Origin: Mesorhizobium sp.
GTDB taxonomy: Bacteria; Pseudomonadota; Alphaproteobacteria; Rhizobiales; Rhizobiaceae
Assembly (NCBI GenBank): GCA_004017535.1
Contig: SAJS01000006.1
Span: 62,001-126,000, forward strand
Direction: 5' to 3'
Length of the DNA: 64,000 nt
Part shown: positions 44,088 to 53,462 of the stretch, piece after piece
Position numbering within the stretch: position 1 is the first letter of the stretch
How the letters are laid out: each line of letters opens with the position of its first letter
Program-made: the position numbers and the translations under genes
Notes under the pieces: generated by a model
Databases searched by the model: none
The model's input: only the letters and a program-made list of their open reading frames with translations
What the model was told of the DNA's origin: nothing

Positions 44088-44963
44088 ATGGAACAATCAT
44101 TCACGGTAACCGAAAACCATTTCGACGTTGGCGGTGGGATGAATGTTTTCTATAAAGATTACGCACCGCGCACGCACGCGCAGGTGGTTCCTCTGGTCTA
44201 TCTCCCGGGCCTTATGCGCACGGCGCGGGATTTCGATCGCGTTGCATCGCGGCTTGCCGCCGAAAGGCGGGTCATCACCATCGACACGCGGGGGCGGGGA
44301 AGAGGCGGACGATCGACGAACCCTGCTGACTATCGCTTCGACGCGCTCATTGACGACGTTTGGAGGCTGACCGAGGCTCTGGGGATCCAGCAAATGGTGT
44401 TGGCAGGTCTGGCAATTGGCGTTTTCATGTCTTGGCGCATGGCGGCGAGCCGGTCAGGGCGCATCAGGGGCATTATCGCGAACGATACAGGAACCGAGAC
44501 GTACAATCCGCTGGGCAAGAAGATGGTCGCCCTGGCCGATCACGGCGAGTACAGCCTCGACGAAGCTGCGGAGAAACTGCGGGTCCCGAATGAGAAGGGA
44601 TTTCCGGACTTCGGCCTCGACGATTGGCGGATGTACGCACGGCAGGTCTATGGGGAAATCTCGCCTGGTAAATGGGTGCGTGACTTCGATCCGGGAATTC
44701 ACGTGGAGTGGGAGCGCGTCAAGACGGAGACTCCGAGCTTATGGGATGAGTTCGTGAGGGTCGGTGATATACCTGTGGCCATCTGCCGGGGAGAGAACTC
44801 ACAATTCCTGACCCGCGAACATGCCGAGAAGATGGCTGCGGCGCTGCCGTCCTCCTGGGTCGTGAACGTGCAGGGCCGCGCCCATCCGCTGCTTCTCGAC
44901 GAACCTGCTTCTCTCGCCGCCATACGCAAAGTTCTCGCGCTGGCGGACGGACGCTCGGCATAA
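44088..44963 (+). CDS. Alpha/beta-hydrolase-fold protein lacking the nucleophilic Ser, copy 2
   Basis: 291 residues. The same layout as the protein at 30293-31162: VYLPGLMRTARDF, ITIDTRGRGRGG, elbow VLAGLAIGVF, CRGENSQFLTREH and QGRAHPLLLDEPASL (His266). The elbow reads G-L-A-I-G with Ala109 at the nucleophile position. In addition, the segment aligned with the usual catalytic-acid SD (present in copy 1) reads SQ. Only His of the usual triad is clearly kept. It lies 12 bp before the DenD-like gene. Confidence 0.87.
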   Translation: MEQSFTVTENHFDVGGGMNVFYKDYAPRTHAQVVPLVYLPGLMRTARDFDRVASRLAAERRVITIDTRGRGRGGRSTNPADYRFDALIDDVWRLTEALGIQQMVLAGLAIGVFMSWRMAASRSGRIRGIIANDTGTETYNPLGKKMVALADHGEYSLDEAAEKLRVPNEKGFPDFGLDDWRMYARQVYGEISPGKWVRDFDPGIHVEWERVKTETPSLWDEFVRVGDIPVAICRGENSQFLTREHAEKMAAALPSSWVVNVQGRAHPLLLDEPASLAAIRKVLALADGRSA

Positions 44964-44975
44964 TCGGGAGGTAAA

Positions 44976-45962
44976 ATGCGCGTTCTCGTAACCGGTGCGG
45001 CCGGCATGCTTGGAAGCAGGTTAGTGAAGCGGCTGCTCGAGCAGGGCGTCGCTGGCCGTGCCGTAACGGCGATGGATCTTTTCGACGCCTTTCCCTGCAC
45101 GCCATCCGACGCTCCTGGCGTCGAGATTCGCACGTTCCAGGGCGATATAGCTGACCTCGAAATTTGCGAGCATCTCGCCGCATCGAAGCCCGATTTCGTG
45201 TTCCACCTGGCGAGCATCGTTTCGGGCGAAGCCGAGACGAACTTCCACCTCGGCTATCGCGTCAATCTGCAAGGAGGACTCGCGCTTCTGGAGGGGTTGC
45301 GGGCTCACGGCAATCGACCGCGCTTCGTCTTTTCCTCTTCGGGTGCGGTTTTCGGCGGGCCGGTACCGGACCTCATCGATGACGACTTCGCGCCGACGCC
45401 TCTGACCTCCTACGGTTCGCAAAAACTGATCGTTGAAGCTCTTGTCCAGGATTATACCCGTAAGGGCTTCATCGATGGCGTTTCGATCCGCCTTCCTGCG
45501 ATATGCATCCGTCCGGGTAAGCCCAACAAAGCTGCGTCCGGGTTTTACTCCGGCATCATCCGGGAGCCGCTCAACGGCGTCGAGGCTGTCGTTCCGGTAT
45601 CACGGGACATTGTGCACAGCAGCGCCAGTCCGCGCTCGGCGGTGGGGTTCCTGATCCATGCAGCAGAAATCGACAGCGACCGCATCGGACATCGGCGCAG
45701 CCTTAATATGCCTGGCGTCTTCTGCACCGTCGGCGAACAGATCGAGGCGATGGCGCGCGTCGCCGGACCTCAGTATCTGCGCTTGCTGCGCGACGAGATC
45801 GATCCCGCGATCGAGCGCATCGTAAGCACATGGCCAAAGGGTTACCGGGCCACGCGTGCTAAGGATCTCGGCTTTACTGCCGAGGCCAACTTCGATGAGA
45901 TCATTCGCATCTACATCGAAGAGGAAATGCCGGACGGTCTGCCGCCCGTGAGCAATCGGTAG
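44976..45962 (+). CDS. NAD-dependent epimerase/dehydratase family, D-erythronate dehydrogenase (DenD)-like
   Basis: 328 residues; GGGAGG precedes the ATG. Extended SDR: GAAGMLG (7-13), FSSSGAVFGGP, Tyr146 and Lys150 in TSYGSQKL, and the block RLPAICIRPGKPNKAASGF followed by GIIREPLNGVEAVVPV, which is characteristic of DenD/DltD-type enzymes that oxidise C2 of D-erythronate-like acids. The specific substrate may differ. Co-transcribed with the hydrolase before it and the SDR after it. Confidence 0.87.
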   Translation: MRVLVTGAAGMLGSRLVKRLLEQGVAGRAVTAMDLFDAFPCTPSDAPGVEIRTFQGDIADLEICEHLAASKPDFVFHLASIVSGEAETNFHLGYRVNLQGGLALLEGLRAHGNRPRFVFSSSGAVFGGPVPDLIDDDFAPTPLTSYGSQKLIVEALVQDYTRKGFIDGVSIRLPAICIRPGKPNKAASGFYSGIIREPLNGVEAVVPVSRDIVHSSASPRSAVGFLIHAAEIDSDRIGHRRSLNMPGVFCTVGEQIEAMARVAGPQYLRLLRDEIDPAIERIVSTWPKGYRATRAKDLGFTAEANFDEIIRIYIEEEMPDGLPPVSNR

Positions 45963-45972
45963 AGAAACTGTC

Positions 45973-46725
45973 ATGGCAAGAGGCACTGCAATTGTCACTG
46001 GCGCGGGAACCGGGATCGGAAAGGCAGTCGCGCACGCTCTCCTCGCAGAGGAATGGAACGTCACGTTTTGCGGCCGGCGGCTTGATCGGCTGAGCGTCGC
46101 GATCGCGGAATCTGGCGTGTCTGCTGGTCGGACGCTTGCGAAGACCTGCGATGTGTCGAATTCGGCCGAGGTCGAAGAGCTATTCGCTAAGACGGTTGAG
46201 ACCTTCGGACGGGTCGACCTGCTCTTCAACAATGCTGGATCAAGCCATCCCTATGCCATGATCGACGAGGTGCCTGTCGATGCGTGGGAGAGGATCGTGT
46301 CCGTAAATCTAACTGGAGCGTTCTTGTGCGCGCGAGAGGCTTTCCGCGTCATGCGCAATCAGAGACCAATGGGGGGCAGGATCATCAATAACGGCTCCAT
46401 CTCGGCCCACGCGCCGCGGCCGGGCTCCGTGCCCTACACGACAACGAAGCACGCTATCAGCGGGCTCACCAGGTCGCTCGCATTGGATGGGCGGGCCTAT
46501 TCTATCGCTTGCGGACAGATCGACATCGGCAATGCCGAGACGGATATGACGCAACGGATGTCCAGTGGTGTTCGTCAGCCCGACGGTCAAATGCGACCTG
46601 AGCCGGTTATGGACGTCCGTAACGTGGCGAAAGGGGTGGCGTACATGGCCGGTATGAGCCTTGACGCAAATGTCCTGTTCATGACTGTGATGGCGAGCGG
46701 CATGCCGTTTGTCGGGCGAGGCTAA
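45973..46725 (+). CDS. SDR-family oxidoreductase
   Basis: 250 residues. TGAGTGIG cofactor motif (9-16), NNAG (86-89), Ser142/Ser144 in NNGSISAH, Tyr155 and Lys159 in VPYTTTKHA. Long C-terminal part (DIGNAETDMTQRM, VMDVRNVAKGVAYMAGM). Substrate unknown; 10 bp after the DenD-like gene, so one operon. Confidence 0.92.
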   Translation: MARGTAIVTGAGTGIGKAVAHALLAEEWNVTFCGRRLDRLSVAIAESGVSAGRTLAKTCDVSNSAEVEELFAKTVETFGRVDLLFNNAGSSHPYAMIDEVPVDAWERIVSVNLTGAFLCAREAFRVMRNQRPMGGRIINNGSISAHAPRPGSVPYTTTKHAISGLTRSLALDGRAYSIACGQIDIGNAETDMTQRMSSGVRQPDGQMRPEPVMDVRNVAKGVAYMAGMSLDANVLFMTVMASGMPFVGRG

Positions 46726-46815
46726 CCCTTTCTTTCGATGTTGCTCGAAGGCAGCGCAGTTGGCCAAGAGCCGCTACCCAGGCGCGAGCTGAAGCCGCCT
46801 AGATGGATGGATCCC

Positions 46816-47796
46816 ATGGGAAGCAAAAGCGGATCACTGGCTGGCGGGCGGGCTGCTCTCATTGTGGCTGGGCCGCTGCCTCAATGCGTGGAGGCCATCC
46901 TCGAACCGCAATTCGACCTTTTCGTCCTGCCTCGACCTGACGCCGGCTTAGTGACTCGCGAAATAGCTGGGGCGGCGCGAGGGGCCGCGGTGATGGGGGG
47001 CGCCGGAGCTCCGTTCATCGAGGCCCTGCCGCAGCTCGAAATCATTTCGAGCCTAGGTGTCGGCTACGACAAAGTCGATGTCGACGCGGCACTGGCGAAA
47101 AACATAGTCGTTACGCATACGCCGGACATCCTGAATGAGGAGGTCGCCGATGCTGCGATCGGCCTGCTCCTCAACACGCTGCGAGAGCTGCCGCGAGCGG
47201 AGGCGTTCCTGCGGGAAGGTCGGTGGCTGGAGGGTGCGTTTCCATTGACACGGGGAACATTACGCGGGCGCAAGGTCGGAATATACGGGCTCGGGCGCAT
47301 TGGCCAGGCAATTGCGCGGCGTCTCGACGCCTTCGGCGTCGCTGTATCCTACCACAATCGCAAGCCGGTGCCTGACGTCACCTGGCATTGGGAGCCGACG
47401 CTGCTCGGTCTGGCACGCAGCGTGGATACGCTTGTATGCGTGGTTCCTGGCGGACCAGGCACGGTACATGCCGTTAACGCGGAGATCCTCTCGGCGCTCG
47501 GCACGAACGGTGTGTTGATCAATATCGGGCGTGGCTCGACAGTCGATGAGGCCGCATTGGCGCACGCACTGCGCAGCGGCGTGATTCTGGCGGCCGGGCT
47601 CGATGTGTTCGAGCATGAGCCGCGCGTGCCGGCCGAATTGCTCGACCTGCCGAACGCTTGCCTGCTGCCTCACGTCGGATCGTCGACAATCCACACGCGA
47701 CACCTGATGGGCGAGCTAGTGGCGCGGAACTTGGTCAACTGGTTCACCGAGGCGAAGGCGGTCACGCCGATTCCGGAATGCGCCGGCCCTAGGTGA
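46816..47796 (+). CDS. D-isomer-specific 2-hydroxyacid dehydrogenase (glyoxylate/hydroxypyruvate reductase-like)
   Basis: 326 residues from ATG 46816; ATGs at 46807 and 46738 are in frame and the true start is uncertain. NAD motif GIYGLGRIGQAIARR, catalytic Arg in NIGRGSTVDE, Glu in DVFEHEPRVP and His in LLPHVGSST are intact. It interconverts a 2-keto acid and a D-2-hydroxy acid. Last gene of the operon starting at 43077. Confidence 0.9.
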   Translation: MGSKSGSLAGGRAALIVAGPLPQCVEAILEPQFDLFVLPRPDAGLVTREIAGAARGAAVMGGAGAPFIEALPQLEIISSLGVGYDKVDVDAALAKNIVVTHTPDILNEEVADAAIGLLLNTLRELPRAEAFLREGRWLEGAFPLTRGTLRGRKVGIYGLGRIGQAIARRLDAFGVAVSYHNRKPVPDVTWHWEPTLLGLARSVDTLVCVVPGGPGTVHAVNAEILSALGTNGVLINIGRGSTVDEAALAHALRSGVILAAGLDVFEHEPRVPAELLDLPNACLLPHVGSSTIHTRHLMGELVARNLVNWFTEAKAVTPIPECAGPR

Positions 47797-47861
47797 ACTC
47801 AGGCCGCGCGACGATGATCAGGGCCGCCGCGCCATCGTTCCACTCTCTCCTGAAACGTCAC

Positions 47862-48015
47862 TCGTCATGGCTGGCGTAGGTTTTCCTATAGCAGCTGCGA
47901 GCAAAAGAGTTCCGGTGGCGATCGTCGCGGACCCGAACACGGCACCCGGGCTGGGAATCTCGCCAAACAGCACAAGACCTCCGGGACAAGACGCGGCCAG
48001 CACAGAATGCACGAA
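47862..48015 (-). pseudogene. Remnant of a DMT/EamA-family permease
   Basis: A reverse-strand frame reads FVHSVLAASCPGGLVLFGEI then PSPGAVFGSATIATGTLLL, the pattern of the last two helices of an EamA transporter (LLFGE-P-G-LI--G-LL). The rest of the gene is absent. It lies in the promoter region of the D-serine dehydratase gene, partly explaining that gap (47797-48097). Confidence 0.5.
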
Positions 48016-48024
48016 GTCAATAAT

Positions 48025-48039
48025 CGAAATAAAATTCCA
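48025..48039. promoter_or_regulatory. IclR-type 15-bp motif, site 9
   Basis: CGAAATAAAATTCCA, 58 nt upstream of the D-serine dehydratase gene. Confidence 0.55.
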
Positions 48040-48097
48040 TTGCTGAACGCCGGCGGCGAGGGTAAATGTCAATCGCTCAATAGCGGAGGCCGCGCCA

Positions 48098-49402
48098 ATG
48101 CCCAATCTCCTATCCAACCTCCCGGTTGACCAGGCGCTGCGCAGCAGGGAGCCTTGCCTGTGGACTAACTCGTGCGTGGCAGGGCCGACCCATCCTGAGG
48201 CGGGTCTTCTCCGCCAAGCCGACGACGCAGCCGACCGTTTGAGGCGCGCCGATCGGCTGTTATCGGCTAGGTTCGGTATTCCGCAGAGCGACGAGCCGGT
48301 GATATCATCCGCGCTGCTTGACGCCAGCCATTATGGGCAGTCGGTGGGCATTCCCGGTTCTTGGATGGTAAAAGCGGATCACGCCTTACCGGTGGCCGGT
48401 TCGGTCAAGGCGCGCGGTGGCTTCCACGAGGTGATCGCGCTGGCAGAGCGCCTTGCGATCGCGAACAATCTGACCAGAGAGGGCGCCGATCTCATCGCGC
48501 TCGATACACCATCGGCAAGATCGCTTTTCTCGTCATACACGATCGCCGTGGGCAGCACGGGCAACCTTGGCCTGAGTATCGGCATGATGGCGTCCGCCCT
48601 GGGATTCCGCGCAGTCGTGCATATGTCGAGCGATGCGAAGGAGTGGAAGAAGGATAGATTGCGCGACCGCGGCGTCGAGGTCGTTGAGCACCTAGGCGAC
48701 TACGCGGAAGCGGTGGCGAAGGGTCGAGAGCTCGCTGAGCGGGATCCACGGACTCACTTCGTGGATGACGAACGCTCGATCAACCTTTTTGTCGGGTATG
48801 CGGCCGCTGCGCGCGAGCTCGCGAAACAGCTCGAAACAGCTGCCATTGCCGTCAATTCGGACCATCCGCTGTTCGTCTATATACCTTGCGGAGTGGGAGG
48901 AGCACCGGGGGGAATTACCTTTGGCCTGAAGCGGATCTTTGGCCGGAACGTGCACTGCTTTTTTGCGGAACCGGTGGCATCGCCCTGCATGTTGGTCCAG
49001 CTGCTTTCAAGCTCCGACGACCCGGTTTCCGTGTATGACATTGGCTTGGACAATCAAACCGAGTTGGACGGGCTGGCGGTCGGCCAGGCTTCCATGTTGG
49101 TCGCGCCGCTGATGAAGACTCGGTTGAGCGGCATCTTTACCGTATCCGACGATGAGGCGTTCCGCCTTCTTGGGCGCGCCCATGACATCATGGGGCTTGA
49201 CGTCGAACCATCGGCAGCGTCGGCCTTCGCCGGGCCGGTGAGGTTGACGCAAAGCGACGTGGGCCGCGCTTATCTGTCCCGGCATGGAATAGAGCACAAA
49301 CTCGCTGCATCGACGCATGTCATCTGGACGACCGGCGGTGCGTTGGTTCCTGGGCCAGAGCGCGAGCGCTTTCTCGCCCGGGCACAGGCGCTTGCTGGAT
49401 GA
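48098..49402 (+). CDS. dsdA: D-serine dehydratase
   Basis: 434 residues, fold-type II PLP enzyme that deaminates D-serine to pyruvate and ammonia. The PLP lysine is Lys104 in VAGSVKARGGFHEV; the phosphate-binding loop is VGSTGNLGLSIG; a further glycine cluster is PCGVGGAPGGI, all as in DsdA. GGAGG lies 9 nt before the ATG. Its inclusion in the island suggests an amino-hydroxy-acid or D-amino acid intermediate; related beta-hydroxy-amino acids such as D-threonine are also possible substrates. It stands alone, with an operator just upstream. Confidence 0.88.
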   Translation: MPNLLSNLPVDQALRSREPCLWTNSCVAGPTHPEAGLLRQADDAADRLRRADRLLSARFGIPQSDEPVISSALLDASHYGQSVGIPGSWMVKADHALPVAGSVKARGGFHEVIALAERLAIANNLTREGADLIALDTPSARSLFSSYTIAVGSTGNLGLSIGMMASALGFRAVVHMSSDAKEWKKDRLRDRGVEVVEHLGDYAEAVAKGRELAERDPRTHFVDDERSINLFVGYAAAARELAKQLETAAIAVNSDHPLFVYIPCGVGGAPGGITFGLKRIFGRNVHCFFAEPVASPCMLVQLLSSSDDPVSVYDIGLDNQTELDGLAVGQASMLVAPLMKTRLSGIFTVSDDEAFRLLGRAHDIMGLDVEPSAASAFAGPVRLTQSDVGRAYLSRHGIEHKLAASTHVIWTTGGALVPGPERERFLARAQALAG

Positions 49403-49476
49403 GTCCCAGAACAATCCTAGACTCCCCGCATCGTCTACGCTCGCTTCCCGTGCAGAAGCTTTAGGCAATCTAGCGC

Positions 49477-50709
49477 TTAGTCGTTGAAACCCGAAATGAC
49501 ACCTGCGGTTTCAAGAGAAATGATCGCTTTGTCGGAATAGCCCAGCACGTCCTTCAGAATGTGGTGGGTATGTTGACCCAGCAGTGGCGGCGCCAAATAG
49601 TCTGCTTCCTTCTGGGCTGCCAATCCGTGGGCTGGGCGGATCAGCTTGACTGGGCCGAGATGCGGATTTTGCAGCGTTTGCACCATCGATCTCTCTTGGA
49701 CACCCCTGCTGTTCAGCGCTTCTTCAACCGTCTTGACAATCCCGGCAGGCACTTCTGCCGCACTGCAGGCGTCCATCCAATGTTGCCGGCTTCCCGAGCG
49801 GAAAGCTTCCTCGAGGATCGGGACAAGGACTTCCCGATTCCTAGCTCTGGCATTCGCAGTTTGGAACCTCGGATCATCTGACAGGTCGGGCTTGCTGATC
49901 ACTGACTCGCAGAGGGCCTTAAACTGGCGGTCATTTCCAACCGCAAGAGCAAACGAACCATCCGAGCAGTCAAATATCTGGTAAGGTACGACCGTTGGAT
50001 GGGCGTTCCCATAGCGCCCTACCTGAGTATCGCTGTTTAGAAAGCCGGTTCCGACATTGATGAGGAGATTGAGGGCGCAATCCATCAGCGAAACATCGAT
50101 GTGCTGCCCCTCTCCGGTGCGCTCCCGATGAAAAAGTGCTCCGAGAATGGATTGTGTCGCCACCATCCCGCACGCAATATCCGTGATGGCAATGCCAAAG
50201 CGGAGAGGCTGGCCGCCCTTTTCGCCAGTGATGGCCATGAGACCGCTTTCGGCCTGCGCGATGAAATCATAGCCAGGGCGCCGCGCCTCGGAAGTGTCGC
50301 GCCCGTAACCGGAAATCGAGCAATAAACCACATCCGGCCTTATCGCTCGCAACTGCTCATAGCCGACCCCGAGGCGCTCGGCCGTGCCGACTCGGAAATT
50401 CTCGACGACCACATCGCACTGCTCTGCTAGGCTCCGCACGATCGCCAGTCCCTCGGGTGATTTTATGTCCAGGGCCAAGGATCTTTTCCCTCGGTTGGCA
50501 CACAGATAGTATGTACTGACACCCTTGTAGCTGGGCACAGACCAAGCGCGCGTGTCGTCTCCTCCATCGACGTTTTCGACCTTCCAGACCTCGGCGCCCA
50601 AATCGCTCAGGCTCATAGTTGCCCAGGGACCCGCCAGCACTCGGGAAAGATCGAGCACCTTTATGCCTTCTAATGGAAGACGACCTTTCGGCTTGTCTTG
50701 TGTAGTCAC
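49477..50709 (-). CDS. CaiB/BaiF-type (family III) CoA-transferase
   Basis: 410 residues; GTG start with GGAGGA 6 nt upstream. Typical blocks: [48 protein letters not shown] and catalytic Asp148 in [13 protein letters not shown]. It transfers CoA between acids (for example from succinyl-CoA) and could activate the pathway acid for the acyl-CoA dehydrogenase and FadB-like steps. An IclR-type motif starts 40 nt upstream. Confidence 0.92.
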   Translation of the reverse strand: MTTQDKPKGRLPLEGIKVLDLSRVLAGPWATMSLSDLGAEVWKVENVDGGDDTRAWSVPSYKGVSTYYLCANRGKRSLALDIKSPEGLAIVRSLAEQCDVVVENFRVGTAERLGVGYEQLRAIRPDVVYCSISGYGRDTSEARRPGYDFIAQAESGLMAITGEKGGQPLRFGIAITDIACGMVATQSILGALFHRERTGEGQHIDVSLMDCALNLLINVGTGFLNSDTQVGRYGNAHPTVVPYQIFDCSDGSFALAVGNDRQFKALCESVISKPDLSDDPRFQTANARARNREVLVPILEEAFRSGSRQHWMDACSAAEVPAGIVKTVEEALNSRGVQERSMVQTLQNPHLGPVKLIRPAHGLAAQKEADYLAPPLLGQHTHHILKDVLGYSDKAIISLETAGVISGFND

Positions 50710-50749
50710 GTGAGTCCTCCCGGGCCTGCGCTGCCAACGCAGTCACTAT

Positions 50750-50764
50750 TGAAATTAAATTCCG
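50750..50764. promoter_or_regulatory. IclR-type 15-bp motif, site 10
   Basis: TGAAATTAAATTCCG, full match to the derived consensus, 40 nt upstream of the CoA-transferase GTG. The following 330 bp (to 51095) hold no supported gene. Confidence 0.62.
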
Positions 50765-51095
50765 TTTTGTAATCAATATAAGCAATGGCGGAGCGGTTCA
50801 ATAGGGTCCATCATTCAAAGGCAACTTTGATAGGTGACGCGTCTAGCTTGGTACTCGATGATGTCCCGAGAGTGGTGTAGCTGGCGACATTGGTGGCCTC
50901 CGGCGTGGGCCGGATTGATCTGCGCGCCAGGGCTGGCAGGCTGAGCGAGGGAAGAGCTCCTCGACCCCGACCTGGTACCCGTCGCGAGTTGCCGAAGCTT
51001 ACCCGCGATGCGGCGGCTAACGCGCACTGAGGCTCGGTAGGACCAGGATTTAAAGGTTGTCTGAATCTAAACGCCGCAGAAGGCGGTGAACCAGA

Positions 51096-51860
51096 TCAGC
51101 ACCCAATATCCGTTTCTTGCACTGGGATCACGTCCGGCAGGAAAGAGCGCAAGTACAATACCGCCGCCCGAGCTGACTCCTCTGCGTAGTGGGTCGTGAT
51201 CTTACCGTGCATAGCGTACGAAAGGGATTGGATGCCATCCACTAGTGCGATGGCGGTTGCGACCTTGTCAGCCAGATCATCGACTTCTGGCATCCGGAAA
51301 AAGTGATGAAGGGCCCTAACACGAGCGTTTGCCACGCTGAATATTCCGGCGACATTGTCTCGACGCAGCTCAGAGAAGTAGGGGCCGAGCAAAAGCCTCA
51401 TTACACCAGGCTTTGCATTGCAATACTCTGCAGAAGCCATGACTCGCTCAGAAATATATGATTGCCAGCTGTCCGGTTGACGATTTAGAGCGGCTTCCGA
51501 AAGTCGTTCGAAATCCTGCAAATATTTACGAGCCAGCTGGAAAAAGGCTGCCTCCCGATTCGGAAAGAAGTGGTAGACAGAGCTGATAGGGACACGCGCC
51601 CGCTCGGCTATGTGTTGCAGGCTGATTTCGTGCAGTTCTCGTTCGGATACAAGCTCGTCGGTTGCAGCCATTAAGAGCTGAAGTCGCGCTTTCCCGCGCT
51701 CGCGTCGGGCTTTTGGCCTATCGGGGATTTCCTTGTCCAAGGTGTTCGCGCCGAGCTCATTCGCCGGTGAGGCTGATTTGCGAGGGAACAGGCGAAACCC
51801 GCCTGCATGGCTTCTCCATATAATCGAATTAAGTCCGAGAATGTCAACCGCCTCAGCCAA
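51096..51860 (-). CDS. TetR-family transcriptional regulator
   Basis: Up to 254 residues. The helix-turn-helix is ISLQHIAERARVPISSVYHF (about 79-98), typical of TetR, followed by a helical ligand domain. The start is uncertain: TTG 51860 gives about 50 residues before the usual TetR N-terminus, and a TTG at 51740 would give a normal length; neither has a strong ribosome site. The gene is divergent from the monooxygenase operon at 52138. A separate palindrome, TCGAATAAATTCGA, lies upstream and may be its operator, so the monooxygenase may respond to both regulators. Confidence 0.85.
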   Translation of the reverse strand: MAEAVDILGLNSIIWRSHAGGFRLFPRKSASPANELGANTLDKEIPDRPKARRERGKARLQLLMAATDELVSERELHEISLQHIAERARVPISSVYHFFPNREAAFFQLARKYLQDFERLSEAALNRQPDSWQSYISERVMASAEYCNAKPGVMRLLLGPYFSELRRDNVAGIFSVANARVRALHHFFRMPEVDDLADKVATAIALVDGIQSLSYAMHGKITTHYAEESARAAVLYLRSFLPDVIPVQETDIGC

Positions 51861-51897
51861 TCGGGCGGCATTCCTTCAATCTTCTTGGCTTGGAAAG

Positions 51898-51911
51898 TCG
51901 AATAAATTCGA
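51898..51911. promoter_or_regulatory. Candidate TetR operator
   Basis: TCGAAT-AA-ATTCGA is a perfect inverted repeat, 37 nt before the TetR reading frame. Further TCGAATT copies are at 51824 and 51934. Position suits autoregulation and control of the divergent operon. Confidence 0.5.
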
Positions 51912-52066
51912 TTTTCTCTCTTTACGAAGCGAATCGAATTTGGTTAGATGGCGGTGTCCGCTGCGGAATTGGCCCTCAGGGCTTTGACGCGGCAACCATC
52001 ACGCACAGCATGACCCTAACAATGCAGCCATTGCTGGAGGGGAAAGGGCGGGCCGGATATCTTTGG

Positions 52067-52081
52067 TGGAATTAAAGTTCA
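52067..52081. promoter_or_regulatory. IclR-type 15-bp motif, site 11
   Basis: TGGAATTAAAGTTCA, 56 nt upstream of the second monooxygenase. Confidence 0.6.
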
Positions 52082-52137
52082 TAAAAAAGGCAGTGACGGT
52101 CCGCGTGACCTAGAGTTCGCCATGCTGGGAGATTTGA

Positions 52138-53451
52138 ATGACGCGTCAGATGCATCTTGTTGGATACTGCTGCATCACTCCGACCTGGCACCACAATGGC
52201 GCTTGGCGGCATCCTGAGAGTGATGCGGTCCGTCCGCTCGATCCTGAGCGCTATGAGAATATGGCCCGGATCCTGGAGCGGGGGAAATTCGATGGGATGT
52301 TTATCGTCGACCTCATGATGCTGCACGATACCTACGGCGGCACCTTCGAACCAAATCTTCGACAGCCGGGGCAGACTTGGATGCTCGAACCGTTGCAGGT
52401 CTTGGCTGGGGTTGCGCGCGTTACTTCGCGCCTGGGTCTGGCAGCGACAATGTCGACATCTCTCTATCCGCCCTTCCACATAGCTCGCGCCTTCGCGACG
52501 CTGGACCATCTGAGTGGTGGCCGCGCTGGATGGAATTGTGTGACTTCAACCAACGACCGAGAGATTCAGAACTTCGGCGGCGACAGGCTAATGGAGAAGG
52601 GGCTGCGATACGACTACGCCGACGAGGTTGTCGAAGCCTGCCACGCGCTCTGGAATACGTGGGAGGATGGCGCGTTGGTCATCGATCAAAAGAACGGCAT
52701 CTTCGCCGACCCGTCGAAAGTTCACTACGCCAATTATCAGGGCAAGTATGTCAAAACGCGCGGACCTCTAACAACGCCTCGCTCACCACAGGGGTCACCC
52801 GTGATTATGCAAGCTGGGGCTTCAGATCGCGGTCGCGAGTTTGCGGCTCGATGGGCGGAGGTCATCTTCACGTTGCATTCCGACACGGCGCACATGAAGA
52901 AATTCTACGATGACGTGAAAAGTAGGGTCCAAAACGGAGGTCGCGACCCAAATCACTGTGCGATCCTTCCGTCGGTCGATGTCGTTGTCGGCGAGACGGA
53001 TTCGATCGCGCAGGAGAAGGCCGACTACATCAACTCCCTGGTCAGCGCCGAGCTCGGTGTAGCAGAAGTCTCGAACGCGATAGGCGTCGATCTGTCGGCC
53101 TATCCACTCGACAAGCCGTTGGAAGATATGGAGATCACGCAAGGGGCCCGCGGAATGATGGACATCATCCTGCAAGGTTCCGAGGGCCGGACCCTTCGCG
53201 ACGTGGGCTACATCTGGGGTGTCAGGCAAATGGCGCCACAGCTCATTGGTTCCCCCACCACTGTAGCCGATTCCCTGTGTGAAATGTTCGAAGCTCAGGC
53301 CTGTGACGGCTTCATTATCTGCCCCTCGCTGACACCCACTTCCTATAGCCAATTCGTCGATATGGTCGTGCCTGAGCTTCAGAGGCGCGGTGTCTACCGG
53401 AAAGAATACCAGGGACGAACCTTTCGCGAACATCTGCGCCAAGCGCTGTGA
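52138..53451 (+). CDS. LLM-class flavin-dependent monooxygenase (NtaA/SnaA/DszA family), copy 2
   Basis: 437 residues; GGGAGA 6 nt before the ATG. It is collinear with the enzyme at 16933-18240, with the same blocks RYENMARILERGKFDGMF, RLGLAATMSTSLYPPFHIA, DHLSGGRAGWNCVTS and SPVIMQAGASDRGREFA. The flavin reductase follows within 11 bp, making this a two-component system that uses FMNH2 and O2. The adjacent RutE-like gene points to nitrogen-compound breakdown. Confidence 0.93.
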   Translation: MTRQMHLVGYCCITPTWHHNGAWRHPESDAVRPLDPERYENMARILERGKFDGMFIVDLMMLHDTYGGTFEPNLRQPGQTWMLEPLQVLAGVARVTSRLGLAATMSTSLYPPFHIARAFATLDHLSGGRAGWNCVTSTNDREIQNFGGDRLMEKGLRYDYADEVVEACHALWNTWEDGALVIDQKNGIFADPSKVHYANYQGKYVKTRGPLTTPRSPQGSPVIMQAGASDRGREFAARWAEVIFTLHSDTAHMKKFYDDVKSRVQNGGRDPNHCAILPSVDVVVGETDSIAQEKADYINSLVSAELGVAEVSNAIGVDLSAYPLDKPLEDMEITQGARGMMDIILQGSEGRTLRDVGYIWGVRQMAPQLIGSPTTVADSLCEMFEAQACDGFIICPSLTPTSYSQFVDMVVPELQRRGVYRKEYQGRTFREHLRQAL

Positions 53452-53462
53452 GGACCACGACC

